Positions 8,339 to 18,094 of a stretch of DNA of 64,000 nt are shown here, piece by piece. The notes beneath the pieces are model-generated. The model worked only from the letters and a program-made list of their open reading frames with translations. It did no database searches and was not told where the DNA came from. The position numbers were made by a program, and so were the translations under genes. Numbering within the stretch: position 1 is the first letter of the stretch; the number at the start of each line of letters is the position of its first letter. The DNA is from Ignisphaera sp. (GTDB lineage Archaea; Thermoproteota; Thermoprotei_A; Sulfolobales; Ignisphaeraceae), in assembly GCA_038831005.1 (NCBI GenBank), contig JAWBKZ010000002.1, positions 124,001 to 188,000 on the forward strand. The letters run 5' to 3'.

Positions 8339-8941
8339 TTAATCTCGGTAACAAACTTTTAGCACATCTATAAGGTTTTTTCTAGAGACCATATCTATCA
8401 GGAATTTCTTCCAATCATCAATAACCCTTCTATAGACATCAAGCTTCCTCCTGAATCCAGGCAGAAGTGCATCAGGATAGCTGAATATCGACAACCTATT
8501 GTAAAGTTCTTCAGCTAACTCCAAAAGCCTGAAGGCTTCATCGAATCTGTTTTTTCTTATACTCTCTAAAGAACATCTCTTAAGTTCACCTATGGTATCA
8601 GCTAATCCCAAGAGAAAGGGAATAGGATGCACATTCAGTTCCTCTATCGACAAGAACCTTGCTCGAGTAACCATATTATACAGCTGGACGGCTTCTACAT
8701 ATTCAGCCACTATAGAGTAAAAAACATTTGAATACACAAGCTCTGGATAACTCTTTATCTGTTCATAAACTTCATTAAATAATTTAGAGACTTTATATAC
8801 ATCTTCTTCAACGTTTCTTCCAAGAACTATACCCGAGGTTATGGATCTACACAAATTCAGTATATCTCTCCCCTTCTTTACCAAAAATTCTCTCACATTC
8901 TCCAAACCATCTAGATAATTCTTCACGTAAGATGTATCCAT
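8339..8941 (-). CDS. Translin family protein
   Basis: This all-helical 200-aa protein has the translin/TRAX pattern: ITSGIVLGRN (about 34-43), the acidic EYVEAVQLY helix (about 80-88) carrying residues that bind metal in TRAX-type RNases, HPIPFLLGLADTIGELKR (about 105-122) and a C-terminal GFRRKLDVYRRVIDD. Archaeal translins form octameric shells and act on RNA, including tRNA precursors in studied examples. It sits 36 nt upstream of the HAD/IMPase operon on the same strand and may share its transcript. Confidence 0.82.
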   Translation of the reverse strand: MDTSYVKNYLDGLENVREFLVKKGRDILNLCRSITSGIVLGRNVEEDVYKVSKLFNEVYEQIKSYPELVYSNVFYSIVAEYVEAVQLYNMVTRARFLSIEELNVHPIPFLLGLADTIGELKRCSLESIRKNRFDEAFRLLELAEELYNRLSIFSYPDALLPGFRRKLDVYRRVIDDWKKFLIDMVSRKNLIDVLKVCYRD

Positions 8942-9312
8942 TATCTATCCCTAAGGCACATCCTTATAGATATCACAAATATTCTAGGTTTAGAACTTTA
9001 TCTACTCCAATAACTATATCAACGAATTGTATAGATGACCACTATAAGACAATTAACATTCATTATATAAATGTGTAGAGATAGCCGTGAAGCAACTAGA
9101 AATATTGTCAGCTCTAGTATAGCATGAATTGATAATTATAGGTATGAATAAGGTTGTGCATCATGATGCATTAGGTAGTCTGTAAGCAGGTATCCAGATA
9201 TATTCTTGATATGATGCTTCAACATATATTGTAGTATAAGGTGTATGCTGTGACCGTTATGAAACGTATTTTACTAGGCAGATGGAATATATGCTGCATT
9301 GCTTCTTGGCAT
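8942..9312. other. Intergenic region, nothing definite
   Basis: This is a 371-nt AT-rich gap between the translin start and the 3' end of the aldo/keto reductase. Scattered ATGATGC sequences (9161 and 9212 regions) look like C boxes, but no CTGA follows at guide distance on either strand. I see no credible gene. Confidence 0.5.
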
Positions 9313-10275
9313 TCAATATTCTTGATAGAATACGGAATACTCTATATCAATTGCTTCACTAGCTAACTTTATTTTTAACCAATCATCGTATTTCATTCTC
9401 CATCCAATCGAACCAATGAGATCTACCACTTGTTGAGGATCTTTTGCACCGGGTATAGGCACTACCACACTACTTGATGTGATTAGCCAATTCAATGTTA
9501 TCTGAACAGGTGTCTTATTGTATCGTTGACCTACTTCTCTTAACACTTGAACCACTTTCCACACTCTTTCAAAATTCCTTGGATGAAATATAGCTTCTCT
9601 AGATCTCACATCTTTAAAGCTAGGCAGATTTTCTGGCGTGTATTTTCCTGTTAAAGCTCCTTTAGCTATAGGACTCCAAGCTTGAACCGTTATATTATTC
9701 TTTTCAGCGTAAGGTATTATCTCTTCTTCAACCCATCTCTCAATTATATTGTATCTCACTTGAATTATATGTATATCGTATTTGGATAGATTATTTCTAA
9801 AACTCTCAACAAGTTCTATAGGAAAGTTGCTTAAGCCTAGATACCTAATCCTTCCAAGATCAATAAGTTTTTCTAGAGCTCTCGCATATACTCTTGTTGG
9901 AATGTTAATCCAGCATGGAGGCCAATGAACCAATAACCCATCTACATATTCGAAACCTAGGTTCTTCAATGATTTATCGACAGATTTAAATATATCTGTA
10001 GGACTCAGATATTCGCCAGGTATCTTCGTAGTTATTATTACTTCGTCTCTTTTAACTCCTAACTCCTTTAACGCCTTACCTAAAATATTCTCGCTCAAAC
10101 CTTGACCATAGACCATAGCCGTATCAAAGAAGTTTATGCCAAATTCTATTGCTTTAGCTATAACAGCTTTAGCTTTATTGTATTCTATAACACCCCAAGC
10201 TTCGCTAAATTGCCATGCACCTAGACCTATACGCGAGATTTTCTCATTAGTTCTACCTAGTGTTGTGTACTCCAT
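9313..10275 (-). CDS. Aldo/keto reductase
   Basis: This is an NAD(P)H-dependent oxidoreductase with a TIM-barrel fold (320 aa, typical length). It starts with MEYTTLGRTNEKISRIGLG, has the active-site Asp and Tyr in FFDTAMVYGQGLSE (about 49-62), a catalytic-region LVHWPP (His) and the cofactor-binding GALTGKYTPENLP and VVVPIPGAKDPQQV segments. Closest by pattern to the AKR11/YajO-like group. The substrate cannot be predicted. It is transcribed alone, 77 nt downstream of the pilus ATPase. Confidence 0.9.
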   Translation of the reverse strand: MEYTTLGRTNEKISRIGLGAWQFSEAWGVIEYNKAKAVIAKAIEFGINFFDTAMVYGQGLSENILGKALKELGVKRDEVIITTKIPGEYLSPTDIFKSVDKSLKNLGFEYVDGLLVHWPPCWINIPTRVYARALEKLIDLGRIRYLGLSNFPIELVESFRNNLSKYDIHIIQVRYNIIERWVEEEIIPYAEKNNITVQAWSPIAKGALTGKYTPENLPSFKDVRSREAIFHPRNFERVWKVVQVLREVGQRYNKTPVQITLNWLITSSSVVVPIPGAKDPQQVVDLIGSIGWRMKYDDWLKIKLASEAIDIEYSVFYQEY

Positions 10276-10352
10276 GTAGACACCCTTAAAAAATGCTTGC
10301 AGCTAAGGATCTATATTAGCTTTATGTATATGACAACAAAACACCATTTTGT

Positions 10353-11891
10353 CTAGACATATCTTTTCTCATCACCATCTACTAACTCTATAATCTTGTA
10401 GGACGATCCCAACATATCTATTGCTTCTCTATAAACATCTTCGGGTGTCCTTCTATACTTTCTAACAAGTGTATGTAGAGATACTATGTCGAGATTCAGT
10501 TTAGCTGCATACTCTAGTACTGTTGCTCTCATGATTAAATCTTTCACAATGTCTTCGTATCTCAAAACCTGTAGATTAGCTATAGAATCTAGTGTTTTGC
10601 TATTCTTGATGTCTATTTTCCATACATTGTTATATCTGTCCCATAGAGCTACAGACTTTATGATAATGGTATCTGTTGATGGATTGTAGTCTTCAACCTC
10701 ATGCACATACGTGACTTTTCGGACAACATTTTTGTGTAGAACAAATCTCTGGATCTGTATAAACAGTCTTGTAGATGCTACAAGAGCTTTAGGTACACTC
10801 ATAGGTGGTGCTACAAGCCTCCTTATTAGAGATTCGACATTTTCTGCATGAATTGTTGTGAGTCCACCATGACCTGTTGAAACAGCTTGGAAAAAGCTAT
10901 ACGCCTCCCTAGACCTTATCTCACCAAGAATGAGAATATCTGGTCTCTGTCTCATAGCTGATTCCACTTGAGCCTGGAGAGTAACGCTCTGGACATACGT
11001 ATCGCTACTAAGTCTAGTTACCATAGATACCCAGTTATCGTGGAATGGAAGTCTTATTTCGTGTGTATCTTCGGCTGTAACTATCTTTAGTTCTGGAGGT
11101 AAAAGCATTGCAACAGCATTCATGAGCGTTGTCTTACCGGAACCCGTAGGCCCATAAAATATCATTCCCTGTTTATTTTCAGCAGCAATCCATAACAATG
11201 CTGCTACCCCAGGCGATAGTGTTCCATTGTTTATAAGCTCAAGAATTGTGTAAGGTGTTTCCCTAAATTTCCTAATGGTAAAACTATGTCCACTCATAGA
11301 GACTACATCGAGAACTACATGTATTCTATATCCCTCGGGATTAAGAATACCTTCAACAATTGGTTGTGCTACGCTAGCCTCTTTTCCAGCTCTATACGTC
11401 AATCTTCTAATAACTCTCTCAAGTTCTTCTCTTGATAACACCTTATTTGTTTCTAGCCACTCATATTTATTGTGAAAAACATAGATGGGTTTGTCGTGAC
11501 CATCACATGTTACATCCTCTATATTGGGATCCCTAATGAGTGGGTCTACCTCTCCGTAGCCTATGAGGTCTCTCAAAACATAATATACAATTGAAGAGAT
11601 AATATTATCACTACATTTTTTCAAGAACTTTTTACAAAGCTTCTGAACAAGATCTTTGACAAAATCATATCCATCATCAAAAGATGTGAACGACGAAATC
11701 TTCTTAATGATCTCAACATCATTGGTTATGAACCTATACACTCTTTCCCTAAACTTCTTGCTCACATCATCAAGTAGAGGCTCTTTAACTATGTATAGAA
11801 GTTTGCCATCGCTGAGCTCTACAATTGATACAGTTACGATATCACCGTAACCGATACTGTATTCCGCAATACTCTTACCAAACTCTGGCAC
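10353..11891 (-). CDS. Type II/IV secretion-type ATPase for archaeal pilus assembly
   Basis: This 512-aa VirB11/PilT/FlaI-superfamily ATPase powers pilin extrusion at the membrane. The N-terminal domain (1-170) is followed by IEDVTCDGHDKPIYV, Walker A GPTGSGKTTL (about 245-254), the Asp box/Walker B region LILGEIRSREAYSFFQA (about 318-334) and the His box GHGGLTTIHAEN (about 338-349). It lies 79 nt downstream of a pilin-like gene on the same strand. The TadC/FlaJ membrane platform normally needed next to such an ATPase is not encoded in the window. Confidence 0.9.
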   Translation of the reverse strand: MPEFGKSIAEYSIGYGDIVTVSIVELSDGKLLYIVKEPLLDDVSKKFRERVYRFITNDVEIIKKISSFTSFDDGYDFVKDLVQKLCKKFLKKCSDNIISSIVYYVLRDLIGYGEVDPLIRDPNIEDVTCDGHDKPIYVFHNKYEWLETNKVLSREELERVIRRLTYRAGKEASVAQPIVEGILNPEGYRIHVVLDVVSMSGHSFTIRKFRETPYTILELINNGTLSPGVAALLWIAAENKQGMIFYGPTGSGKTTLMNAVAMLLPPELKIVTAEDTHEIRLPFHDNWVSMVTRLSSDTYVQSVTLQAQVESAMRQRPDILILGEIRSREAYSFFQAVSTGHGGLTTIHAENVESLIRRLVAPPMSVPKALVASTRLFIQIQRFVLHKNVVRKVTYVHEVEDYNPSTDTIIIKSVALWDRYNNVWKIDIKNSKTLDSIANLQVLRYEDIVKDLIMRATVLEYAAKLNLDIVSLHTLVRKYRRTPEDVYREAIDMLGSSYKIIELVDGDEKRYV

Positions 11892-11970
11892 ATTAACTTC
11901 CCCATCAATAGGTACACTAAAGATAATTAATAAAGTTTACAATACATATAGAAAAAATTTTGTGAATGTC

Positions 11971-12462
11971 TCATGCTTGTATACTCCATACGAATGAGCT
12001 TCTAGTCTCAAACCCTGATGCCGTCACAATGCTAACGAAATATATATACCCATAATCGTATCCCTTATCTGATACATCACCCATATCCCACTCTATTCTA
12101 GCTATACTATTAGGTTCAACCACTCTATTTGTGTCATCACAAATATCATCATTAAATTTACATGCAACTACATTTGTAGTTGCATCGACTAGATTCCCAT
12201 TTACTTCAAATATCAATAACTGAAGTACTTCTGCAGGTGTATTCCCCATATTGTGTACATAGACTACCAACTTTGCTTCGTTAATAGTTCCTTCAAGTCT
12301 TACTCCTGCTATTCTAAGTCTATCCATGTTCGTAACAGAAGACGTTGGCGGTGATATTATACCCGAGACCCAAGACCATAAAAGGAGTGCTGCAGCTACA
12401 GTTATGATTACAAGTATTACTGTTGCAACTACTGGAGACACAGCTCTAGTTGTATACTTCAT
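11971..12462 (-). CDS. Archaeal type IV pilin-like protein (class III signal peptide)
   Basis: This 163-aa protein has a short basic N-terminus (MKYTTRA) followed by VSPVVATVILVIITVAAALLL, the archaeal pilin N-terminal domain with a class III signal peptide; prepilin peptidase would cleave before the hydrophobic helix. The remainder (about 40-163) is a Ser/Thr/Asn-rich beta domain of about 120 residues. A GAGGTG ribosome-binding site lies 7 nt before the ATG. It is the first gene of a unit with the pilus ATPase. It could be a pilin or another type IV-pilin-like surface subunit. Confidence 0.85.
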   Translation of the reverse strand: MKYTTRAVSPVVATVILVIITVAAALLLWSWVSGIISPPTSSVTNMDRLRIAGVRLEGTINEAKLVVYVHNMGNTPAEVLQLLIFEVNGNLVDATTNVVACKFNDDICDDTNRVVEPNSIARIEWDMGDVSDKGYDYGYIYFVSIVTASGFETRSSFVWSIQA

Positions 12463-12823
12463 ATTTATTGCACCTCGTCCATCAATTCATTTGATTCATG
12501 AGATATTTCTCTACCTATTTAGAGCGACTGCTAAACGAAATAGAGCCTGCAATTACTTCTCGATATCAGTAGACCAAGAGTTATTTGAATGTATGGTATC
12601 TCTACACAGAAATAATCTATGTTTAACTCTTCAATTACTCAATCTCTCGATCGATGGAGCTCAATTCATCTCTAAGTCCTACAGATAGTTCATACTCTTA
12701 TTTCTCTAGTCTAGGAGGATGCGTACTGAACCTAGTTAGGAATTTGTTATTATTACAATCATGTATATTTTGCAGTTTTTTATATAATTTATGTATAAAT
12801 CTACATGATTGTGTATAGAAGAG
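12463..12823. other. Divergent intergenic region between pilin and purine operons
   Basis: This gap of about 360 nt holds the start regions of two divergent units. Reading frames in it (one of 120 codons overlaps the pilin gene on the opposite strand) have no protein-like composition. No C/D boxes with correct spacing were found. Confidence 0.4.
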
Positions 12824-12860
12824 TTTATATATTAATTATGCGAATTAGTCAAAGTGAGGT
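12824..12860 (+). promoter_or_regulatory. Promoter and ribosome-binding site of the purine operon
   Basis: A TATA box TTTATATATT at 12824-12833 predicts a transcript start near 12850-12857. A GAGGT Shine-Dalgarno element at 12856-12860 lies just before the purC start, so the leader is very short. No operator or riboswitch-sized leader fits between them. Confidence 0.6.
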
Positions 12861-12866
12861 ATAATG

Positions 12867-13592
12867 ATGTCGGTCTATGAAGGTAAAAGTAAACGTGTTT
12901 ATGTAAAAGATGATTATATAGTAGTAATCGAATTCAAGGATGATGTAACTGCTATGGATGGTGCTGTGAAAGCTATAGCTAAAGATAAAGGTGTGATGAA
13001 TGCTGCTGTATCTGCTTATTTGTTTAATTATCTAGAGTCTCGCGGCATAAAAACACATTTCATAGACTATGATGGATATAGATGTATTATTGCAAAGAAG
13101 CTTGGGATAATCCCCGTAGAAGTTATTGTTAGAAATTACGCCTATGGATCGTTATTAAAGCGCATTCCTTTATACAAACCTCTGCAGAAGCTTGACCCTC
13201 CTTTACTGGAGTTTCACTTTAAGGATGACTCTATTCACGATCCCCTCATACTTCCTGAAGATATTATATATACGAATCTGCTTAAGAAAAATGAACTAGA
13301 TACTGTCATAGAGGTGTCGCTTAAAGCTAATGATGTACTTAGAGAGCTATTTACGTCCAAGAATCTTGTGCTCGTGGATATAAAGTTTGAGTTCGGTAAA
13401 GATAAGAATGGAAATATTCTACTAGCTGACGAAATATCTGGAGATACGCTTAGGGTTCTCGACGAAAATAGAAATCATTTAGATAAAGAGATCTTCCGAA
13501 AGACTAAGGATGTGGAATTATTGATAAAGGCATATAGAGAGCTATGTAATAGGCTTGGTATCGAGATGAAGAGCATTGCTGCATATGGTTGA
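12867..13592 (+). CDS. purC: SAICAR synthase (phosphoribosylaminoimidazole-succinocarboxamide synthase)
   Basis: PurC joins CAIR and aspartate with ATP to give SAICAR in de novo IMP synthesis. It begins SVYEGKSKRVY (family EGKTK-like motif) and shows the EVIVRNYAYGSLLKR segment, DPPLLEFHFKDD, and LVDIKFEFGKD..ILLADEISGDTLR. The length (241 aa) is standard. Two ATGs are adjacent (12864 and 12867); the second gives 6-nt spacing to GAGGT, so it is preferred. It is the first gene of an eight-gene purine operon. Confidence 0.95.
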   Translation: MSVYEGKSKRVYVKDDYIVVIEFKDDVTAMDGAVKAIAKDKGVMNAAVSAYLFNYLESRGIKTHFIDYDGYRCIIAKKLGIIPVEVIVRNYAYGSLLKRIPLYKPLQKLDPPLLEFHFKDDSIHDPLILPEDIIYTNLLKKNELDTVIEVSLKANDVLRELFTSKNLVLVDIKFEFGKDKNGNILLADEISGDTLRVLDENRNHLDKEIFRKTKDVELLIKAYRELCNRLGIEMKSIAAYG

Positions 13593-13830
13593 GGTTGTTA
13601 TAACTAACAAGAGGACTGTAAGAGATCCCGAAGGAGAAACAATACACAAGCACCTCATCCTGAGAAAGGGCTTCAATTCCGTTAAAAATGTTAGAGCTGG
13701 AAGATACTTGCTATTTGCAGTTGAGTCTGAAACTCCTGAGAAAGCTTTGGAGATTGTTAAAGAGATATGTGAAAAACTTAGGATCTACAATCCAGTTGTG
13801 CATGATATAGAGGTTAGGCTTCGTGGTTAA
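13585..13830 (+). CDS. purS: FGAM synthase subunit PurS
   Basis: PurS is the small bridging subunit that holds PurQ and PurL together in the FGAM synthase complex. It begins MVEVVITNKRTVRDPEGETI, followed by the typical VKNVRAGRYLLF segment, and has 81 aa, the normal size. An ATG 9 nt upstream exists, but 13585 matches the family start. The start overlaps the purC stop by 8 nt, as the purQ start overlaps the purS stop, which points to translational coupling. Confidence 0.93.
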   Translation: MVEVVITNKRTVRDPEGETIHKHLILRKGFNSVKNVRAGRYLLFAVESETPEKALEIVKEICEKLRIYNPVVHDIEVRLRG

Positions 13831-14512
13831 AGTAGCTATAATGAAGTTTCCTGGAACCAACTGTGATGAAGATGTCCATCATGTGTTGAAGAATGTCATT
13901 GGACTTGACTCAGAGATAGTATGGTATAAAGAATATGTAACAAATAGATATGATGCTGTTGTGGTTCCGGGAGGTTTTAGCTATGGTGATTGGCTTAGGG
14001 CGGGTGCTATAGCTGCTAGAAATGTTGTTATGGAGAGAGTAGCTGAAGATGTTTCTAGAGGTGTTCCTGTTCTAGGTATATGTAATGGTTTTCAGATACT
14101 AGTTGAGGCAGGTATGTTGCCTGGAGCACTCATACTGAACTCTAGTGGTAGATTCGTGTGCCGATGGATCAGACTTGTTGTAGAGAATGCCAGAGGACCT
14201 TGGCTCTCGCTTGCTAGAGATCGCATAATGCTTGACATGCCTATAGCTCATGCCGAAGGTAGATACTACATAGATGAAGAGACCTATAGAAGAATCGCTA
14301 ATGTTTCATCCATAATTAGGTATGCACAAGGCTGGAACCCCAATGGTAGTCTATACGATATTGCCGGTATAGCTGATGAAAAAGGACTGGTTCTAGGGCT
14401 AATGCCTCATCCGGAAAGAGCTTCAGAACCGGAACTCGTTCCAAGAGGGTTTTCTCCGGGAGGTAGAATCATATTTGATAGCCTTGCTTATTCGCTAAAG
14501 AAAGGGTGGTGA
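13823..14512 (+). CDS. purQ: FGAM synthase glutaminase subunit PurQ
   Basis: PurQ releases ammonia from glutamine for FGAM synthesis. It is a class I glutamine amidotransferase: the nucleophile Cys lies in VLGICNGFQ (about 85-93), the His/Glu pair in MPHPERASEP near the C-terminus, and VVPGGFSYGDWLRAG is a family hallmark. It has 229 aa. The start is GTG at 13823, overlapping purS by 8 nt; purL starts 2 nt after its stop. Confidence 0.95.
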   Translation: MVKVAIMKFPGTNCDEDVHHVLKNVIGLDSEIVWYKEYVTNRYDAVVVPGGFSYGDWLRAGAIAARNVVMERVAEDVSRGVPVLGICNGFQILVEAGMLPGALILNSSGRFVCRWIRLVVENARGPWLSLARDRIMLDMPIAHAEGRYYIDEETYRRIANVSSIIRYAQGWNPNGSLYDIAGIADEKGLVLGLMPHPERASEPELVPRGFSPGGRIIFDSLAYSLKKGW

Positions 14513-14513
14513 T

Positions 14514-16697
14514 ATGCCTTTAACAGATAGCGAGATAGAAGAGATAAGAAGTATACTCAATAGAGAGCCAACGGTAGAAGAGTTAGCTATGTTTGAAGCA
14601 CAATGGAGTGAACACTGTTCTTATAAGAGTAGCAGACTTCTTCTAAAGCTTCTACCTACGACAGGAAAACACGTTATAGTAGGTCCCGGTAAAGATGCTC
14701 CTGCTGTAGAACTTTTCCCCGGTATAGCTGTTGTTTTTAAGATTGAGAGCCATAACCATCCATCAGCTATAGATCCTTACGATGGTGCGGCAACAGGTAT
14801 AGGTGGTATAGTTAGGGATATTCTTACTCTAGGTGCTAAACCAATAGCTCTTCTAGATCTTCTCTACATGGGTGATCCCAAGGATCCTCATGCTAATTGG
14901 TTGATAAGGGGTATAGTTAAGGGTATAAGCGATTACGGCAATAGAATAGGTGTACCAACAGTTGCTGGCGATACATGGTTCGATTACGCCTTCGACATAC
15001 AGCCTCTAGTAAATGTTGTATGTGTGGGTATAGCTCCGATAGATAGGCTAGTTCTCAGAGGTCCTAGAGCTAATGACTATATAGTCATAATTGGTAATGC
15101 TACCGGTAGAGATGGTTTACTCGGTAGTAGTTTTGCTTCTAAACCATTAAGTGGTGAAGATGAGATTAGCGCTGTTCAGGTAGGAGACCCGTTGATGGAG
15201 AAGCTACTTATAGATGTTATCCAGATCTTAGTTGATAGAAAGCTTGTTAACTATATAAAGGATCTTGGTGGAGGAGGTCTAACGACAGCTATAAGCGAAA
15301 CTGTTGCTGATTATAATCTTGGCGCCGAAATATATTTAGATAGGCTTCATACAAGACAAGAATTGACACCTCTAGAGCTTCTGGTATCAGAAAGCCAAGA
15401 ACGTATGCTACTTGCTGTAGATCCTAACAATTTCCCTAAGGTTGTAGAAATACTTGAGAATTACGATGTCATGTTTAGCCTGATAGGGCGTTTCGATGAA
15501 AGTGGTAGGATAAGGGCATACTTCAAGGGAAAACTCGTAGCAGATGTTCCCTCAAAAGAGCTTGCAAGACCTAGAGCTATTAGAAGATCCTCTAAACCTC
15601 CTACAGAAGCGCTAAAGGGGTTTACTCCTGTAGTAGATGTACCGCAGATAGAATCTATAGAGAAAGTCATCATAGCTGTACTATCTTCACCCAATATAGC
15701 GTCCAAGAAGTGGATATATGAACAGTATGATTATGAGGTTGGTGCTAGAACGGTTATAAAGCCTGGATGGGGTGATGCTGCTGTCCTAAGACTATTGGAT
15801 GGTAGTGGAAGAGGACTCGCTATAAAGGGTGACGCTAATCCTAGATACACATTCTTAGACCCATTTAATGGTTCTGCCAATAGTGTGGCTGAGTGTTTTA
15901 GAAACCTTGTTGCTGTAGGTTCGAAACCCATAGCAATAGTTGATGAACTTAATGCTGGAAATCCTGAAAAACCAGAGCATTTCTGGTATTTTGAAGAAAT
16001 GTTGAAAGGAATAGCGTGGATTACAGAGGAGCTAGCGTTACCTGTTGTAGGTGGTAAAGTTAGTTTCTATAACGAGGATATGTATGGGAGACAGATAAAG
16101 CCTACATCCACTATAGTTGGTGTTGGAAAGGTAGATGATGTAACAGCTACGAAAACATTTGATTTTAAGTCTAGCAACTCCGTAATAATAGTTGTCGGTA
16201 TCACATATCCTGAACTTGGTGGTACAGAGTATCTCTATAGGGTTCATGGACTAGAGGTAGGCGAAATACCTAGACCGAGACCTGAGTTAGAGATTAGGAA
16301 TGCTGGGTTCATATTAGCAGCGATAAGGAGATCTCTTGTTAGTGCTGTACATGATATAGGGTTGGGAGGGCTTATAACAACAGTAATAGAGATGGCTATA
16401 GCAGGCAGTACAGGATTCAGCATAGATGTGTCTAAGGTTTTGTGTAGAGGTTGCTACAGACTTGACGAAATACTGTTCTCAGAAACACAGGCTAGGTATA
16501 TAGTAGAGGTGGATAGAGATAAGTTGGAGGCATTTCTAAGTCTCGCTAATGAATATAACGTCTATGCAAGTGTTGTTGGACATACATCCAATAAATCAAC
16601 ATGCATCATCAGAAATGGTGATAAAGAAGTCTCTGTCTTTGAGCTCGAGTTTCTTAAGAATATCTATGAAGAGGCTCTCAATAAAGAGCTTGAGTGA
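14514..16697 (+). CDS. purL: FGAM synthase large subunit PurL (small-type)
   Basis: PurL converts FGAR to FGAM with ATP and ammonia delivered from PurQ. The 727-aa length is that of the small PurL that needs PurQ and PurS. Motifs are MFEAQWSEHCSYKSS near residue 30, KIESHNHPSAIDPYDGAATG (about 77-96), the KDLGGGGLTTAISE loop (about 250) and a second AIRS-like half with GDANPRYTF and AVHDIGLGGL. All PurL partners are adjacent, in a fixed order. Confidence 0.96.
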   Translation: MPLTDSEIEEIRSILNREPTVEELAMFEAQWSEHCSYKSSRLLLKLLPTTGKHVIVGPGKDAPAVELFPGIAVVFKIESHNHPSAIDPYDGAATGIGGIVRDILTLGAKPIALLDLLYMGDPKDPHANWLIRGIVKGISDYGNRIGVPTVAGDTWFDYAFDIQPLVNVVCVGIAPIDRLVLRGPRANDYIVIIGNATGRDGLLGSSFASKPLSGEDEISAVQVGDPLMEKLLIDVIQILVDRKLVNYIKDLGGGGLTTAISETVADYNLGAEIYLDRLHTRQELTPLELLVSESQERMLLAVDPNNFPKVVEILENYDVMFSLIGRFDESGRIRAYFKGKLVADVPSKELARPRAIRRSSKPPTEALKGFTPVVDVPQIESIEKVIIAVLSSPNIASKKWIYEQYDYEVGARTVIKPGWGDAAVLRLLDGSGRGLAIKGDANPRYTFLDPFNGSANSVAECFRNLVAVGSKPIAIVDELNAGNPEKPEHFWYFEEMLKGIAWITEELALPVVGGKVSFYNEDMYGRQIKPTSTIVGVGKVDDVTATKTFDFKSSNSVIIVVGITYPELGGTEYLYRVHGLEVGEIPRPRPELEIRNAGFILAAIRRSLVSAVHDIGLGGLITTVIEMAIAGSTGFSIDVSKVLCRGCYRLDEILFSETQARYIVEVDRDKLEAFLSLANEYNVYASVVGHTSNKSTCIIRNGDKEVSVFELEFLKNIYEEALNKELE

Positions 16698-16702
16698 TAC
16701 AT

Positions 16703-18088
16703 GTGTGCGGTATAGCTGGTTATGCCTCAAGTAAACCAGCAAGTTTAGCAACATCAATAGCTCTATCTATATTGATAGAGCTTCAGCATAGGGGACAGGA
16801 ATCCGTGGGACTAGCTACAGTATCGCTAGATGGCTATATAGATGTTCGTAGCGGTAGAGGAACAGTTGTTGAGGCTTTACTAAATGGACTCACTGTTGAT
16901 ATGGGTAACAGGAATATTTTTGGTGCTATAGCCCACACAAGATATTCCACCTCTGGAGGATACATGGATAGTGTTTCTCAACCTATAGTTATAGGCAATG
17001 ATGACTATAGGTTTGTTCTAGCGGTTAACGGCACCATAGCTAACTACAAAATACTGGCGAAAACGTTTGGAATGGAGGGCAACTATAATGATGCTCAAGT
17101 CCTTGCCAACGTCTTATACAGGCTTGCACTAGAACACGATAAGGATGTTATTGAAGCCTTAAAGAGTTTCTCTAAAATAGCTATAGGGGGGTATAGTATT
17201 GTTATATTGACCTCTGAGCCCAGACTTGTAATAGCTAGAGATCCCTATGGTTTTAGACCTCTAGCCTATTCATATAATGGTGAAGAAATTGCTGTAGCTT
17301 CTGAAACTGCTGCACTCGATGTAGTTGGATACAATAACTGGATTGAAGTTGGGGCTGGAGAGATAATATCTTTTGATGGAAAATCGTTAGAACGAACACA
17401 CAGCATTACTGCCACCTTTTCTCCATGTGCATTCGAGTACGTGTATATCTCTAGACTCGATTCCGTATTCAATAACGTTAACATCTATACAGCTAGAGTT
17501 CGAATGGGCTATGAACTATCTAAAATGATGCCTGTAGAAGCAGATATAGTTGTTCCCGTACCAGATAGTGGACGTGGAGCAGCTATTGGCTACAGTAGAG
17601 GTAGTGGTATACCTCTTGAAGAGGGGCTTGTTATAAATAGGTATCTTGGTCGCGGATTCATATTGCCTCCAGGGCTTAGAGATGTTGTTGCTAAACTTAA
17701 GTATGGATTCATAAAGACAGCTATTCAGGAAAAGAAGGTTATACTTGTTGACGATTCTATAGTTAGAGGAACAACTATGGCGGCCATAGCGAGTAGGTTG
17801 AGGAAATATGGTGCTAAGGAAGTTCATATCAGGATATCTAGTCCTCCCTTTAGGTATCCATGTTTCATGGGAATAGATGTTGCCTCTAGAAGTGAGCTTC
17901 TAGCTTGGAGAAAAATGGATTTAGCAGATATAGCTTCATCTCTTAATGCGGATACTGTTGCCTATAACACAGTTGAAAATATCGTGAAATCTATAGGTAT
18001 AAATACGCTGTGTCTAGCCTGTTTTACCGGGACATACCCATTTAAAGGTTTAGGTGTTGAAGATCTTGAAGAAATGTTCTCTAGGTGA
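16703..18088 (+). CDS. purF: Amidophosphoribosyltransferase PurF
   Basis: PurF makes phosphoribosylamine from PRPP and glutamine, the first committed purine step. A GTG at 16703 yields M-C-GIAGY, placing the nucleophile Cys directly after the initiator Met as the Ntn hydrolase mechanism requires; a GTG at 16694 would add three residues and require propeptide removal. The glutaminase domain (1-230) has ELQHRGQESVG; the PRTase domain has ILVDDSIVRGTT. Four Cys at the positions of the Fe-S ligands are kept (PCAFEYVY, RYPCFMG, CLACFTG), so a [4Fe-4S] cluster is likely. Confidence 0.94.
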   Translation: MCGIAGYASSKPASLATSIALSILIELQHRGQESVGLATVSLDGYIDVRSGRGTVVEALLNGLTVDMGNRNIFGAIAHTRYSTSGGYMDSVSQPIVIGNDDYRFVLAVNGTIANYKILAKTFGMEGNYNDAQVLANVLYRLALEHDKDVIEALKSFSKIAIGGYSIVILTSEPRLVIARDPYGFRPLAYSYNGEEIAVASETAALDVVGYNNWIEVGAGEIISFDGKSLERTHSITATFSPCAFEYVYISRLDSVFNNVNIYTARVRMGYELSKMMPVEADIVVPVPDSGRGAAIGYSRGSGIPLEEGLVINRYLGRGFILPPGLRDVVAKLKYGFIKTAIQEKKVILVDDSIVRGTTMAAIASRLRKYGAKEVHIRISSPPFRYPCFMGIDVASRSELLAWRKMDLADIASSLNADTVAYNTVENIVKSIGINTLCLACFTGTYPFKGLGVEDLEEMFSR

Positions 18089-18094
18089 TACTCA

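Noticed and set aside
9150-9225. ATGATGC sequences as possible C boxes of a guide RNA
   Set aside because: No CTGA lies 9-14 nt downstream on either strand; box order is not met.
12326-12688. 120-codon frame on the plus strand
   Set aside because: About 40 percent overlaps the pilin gene antisense; the composition is irregular and there is no Shine-Dalgarno element.
15905-15935. GTAGGTTCGAAACCC resembling a tRNA T arm
   Set aside because: It lies inside purL in frame, and no acceptor or anticodon arms surround it.
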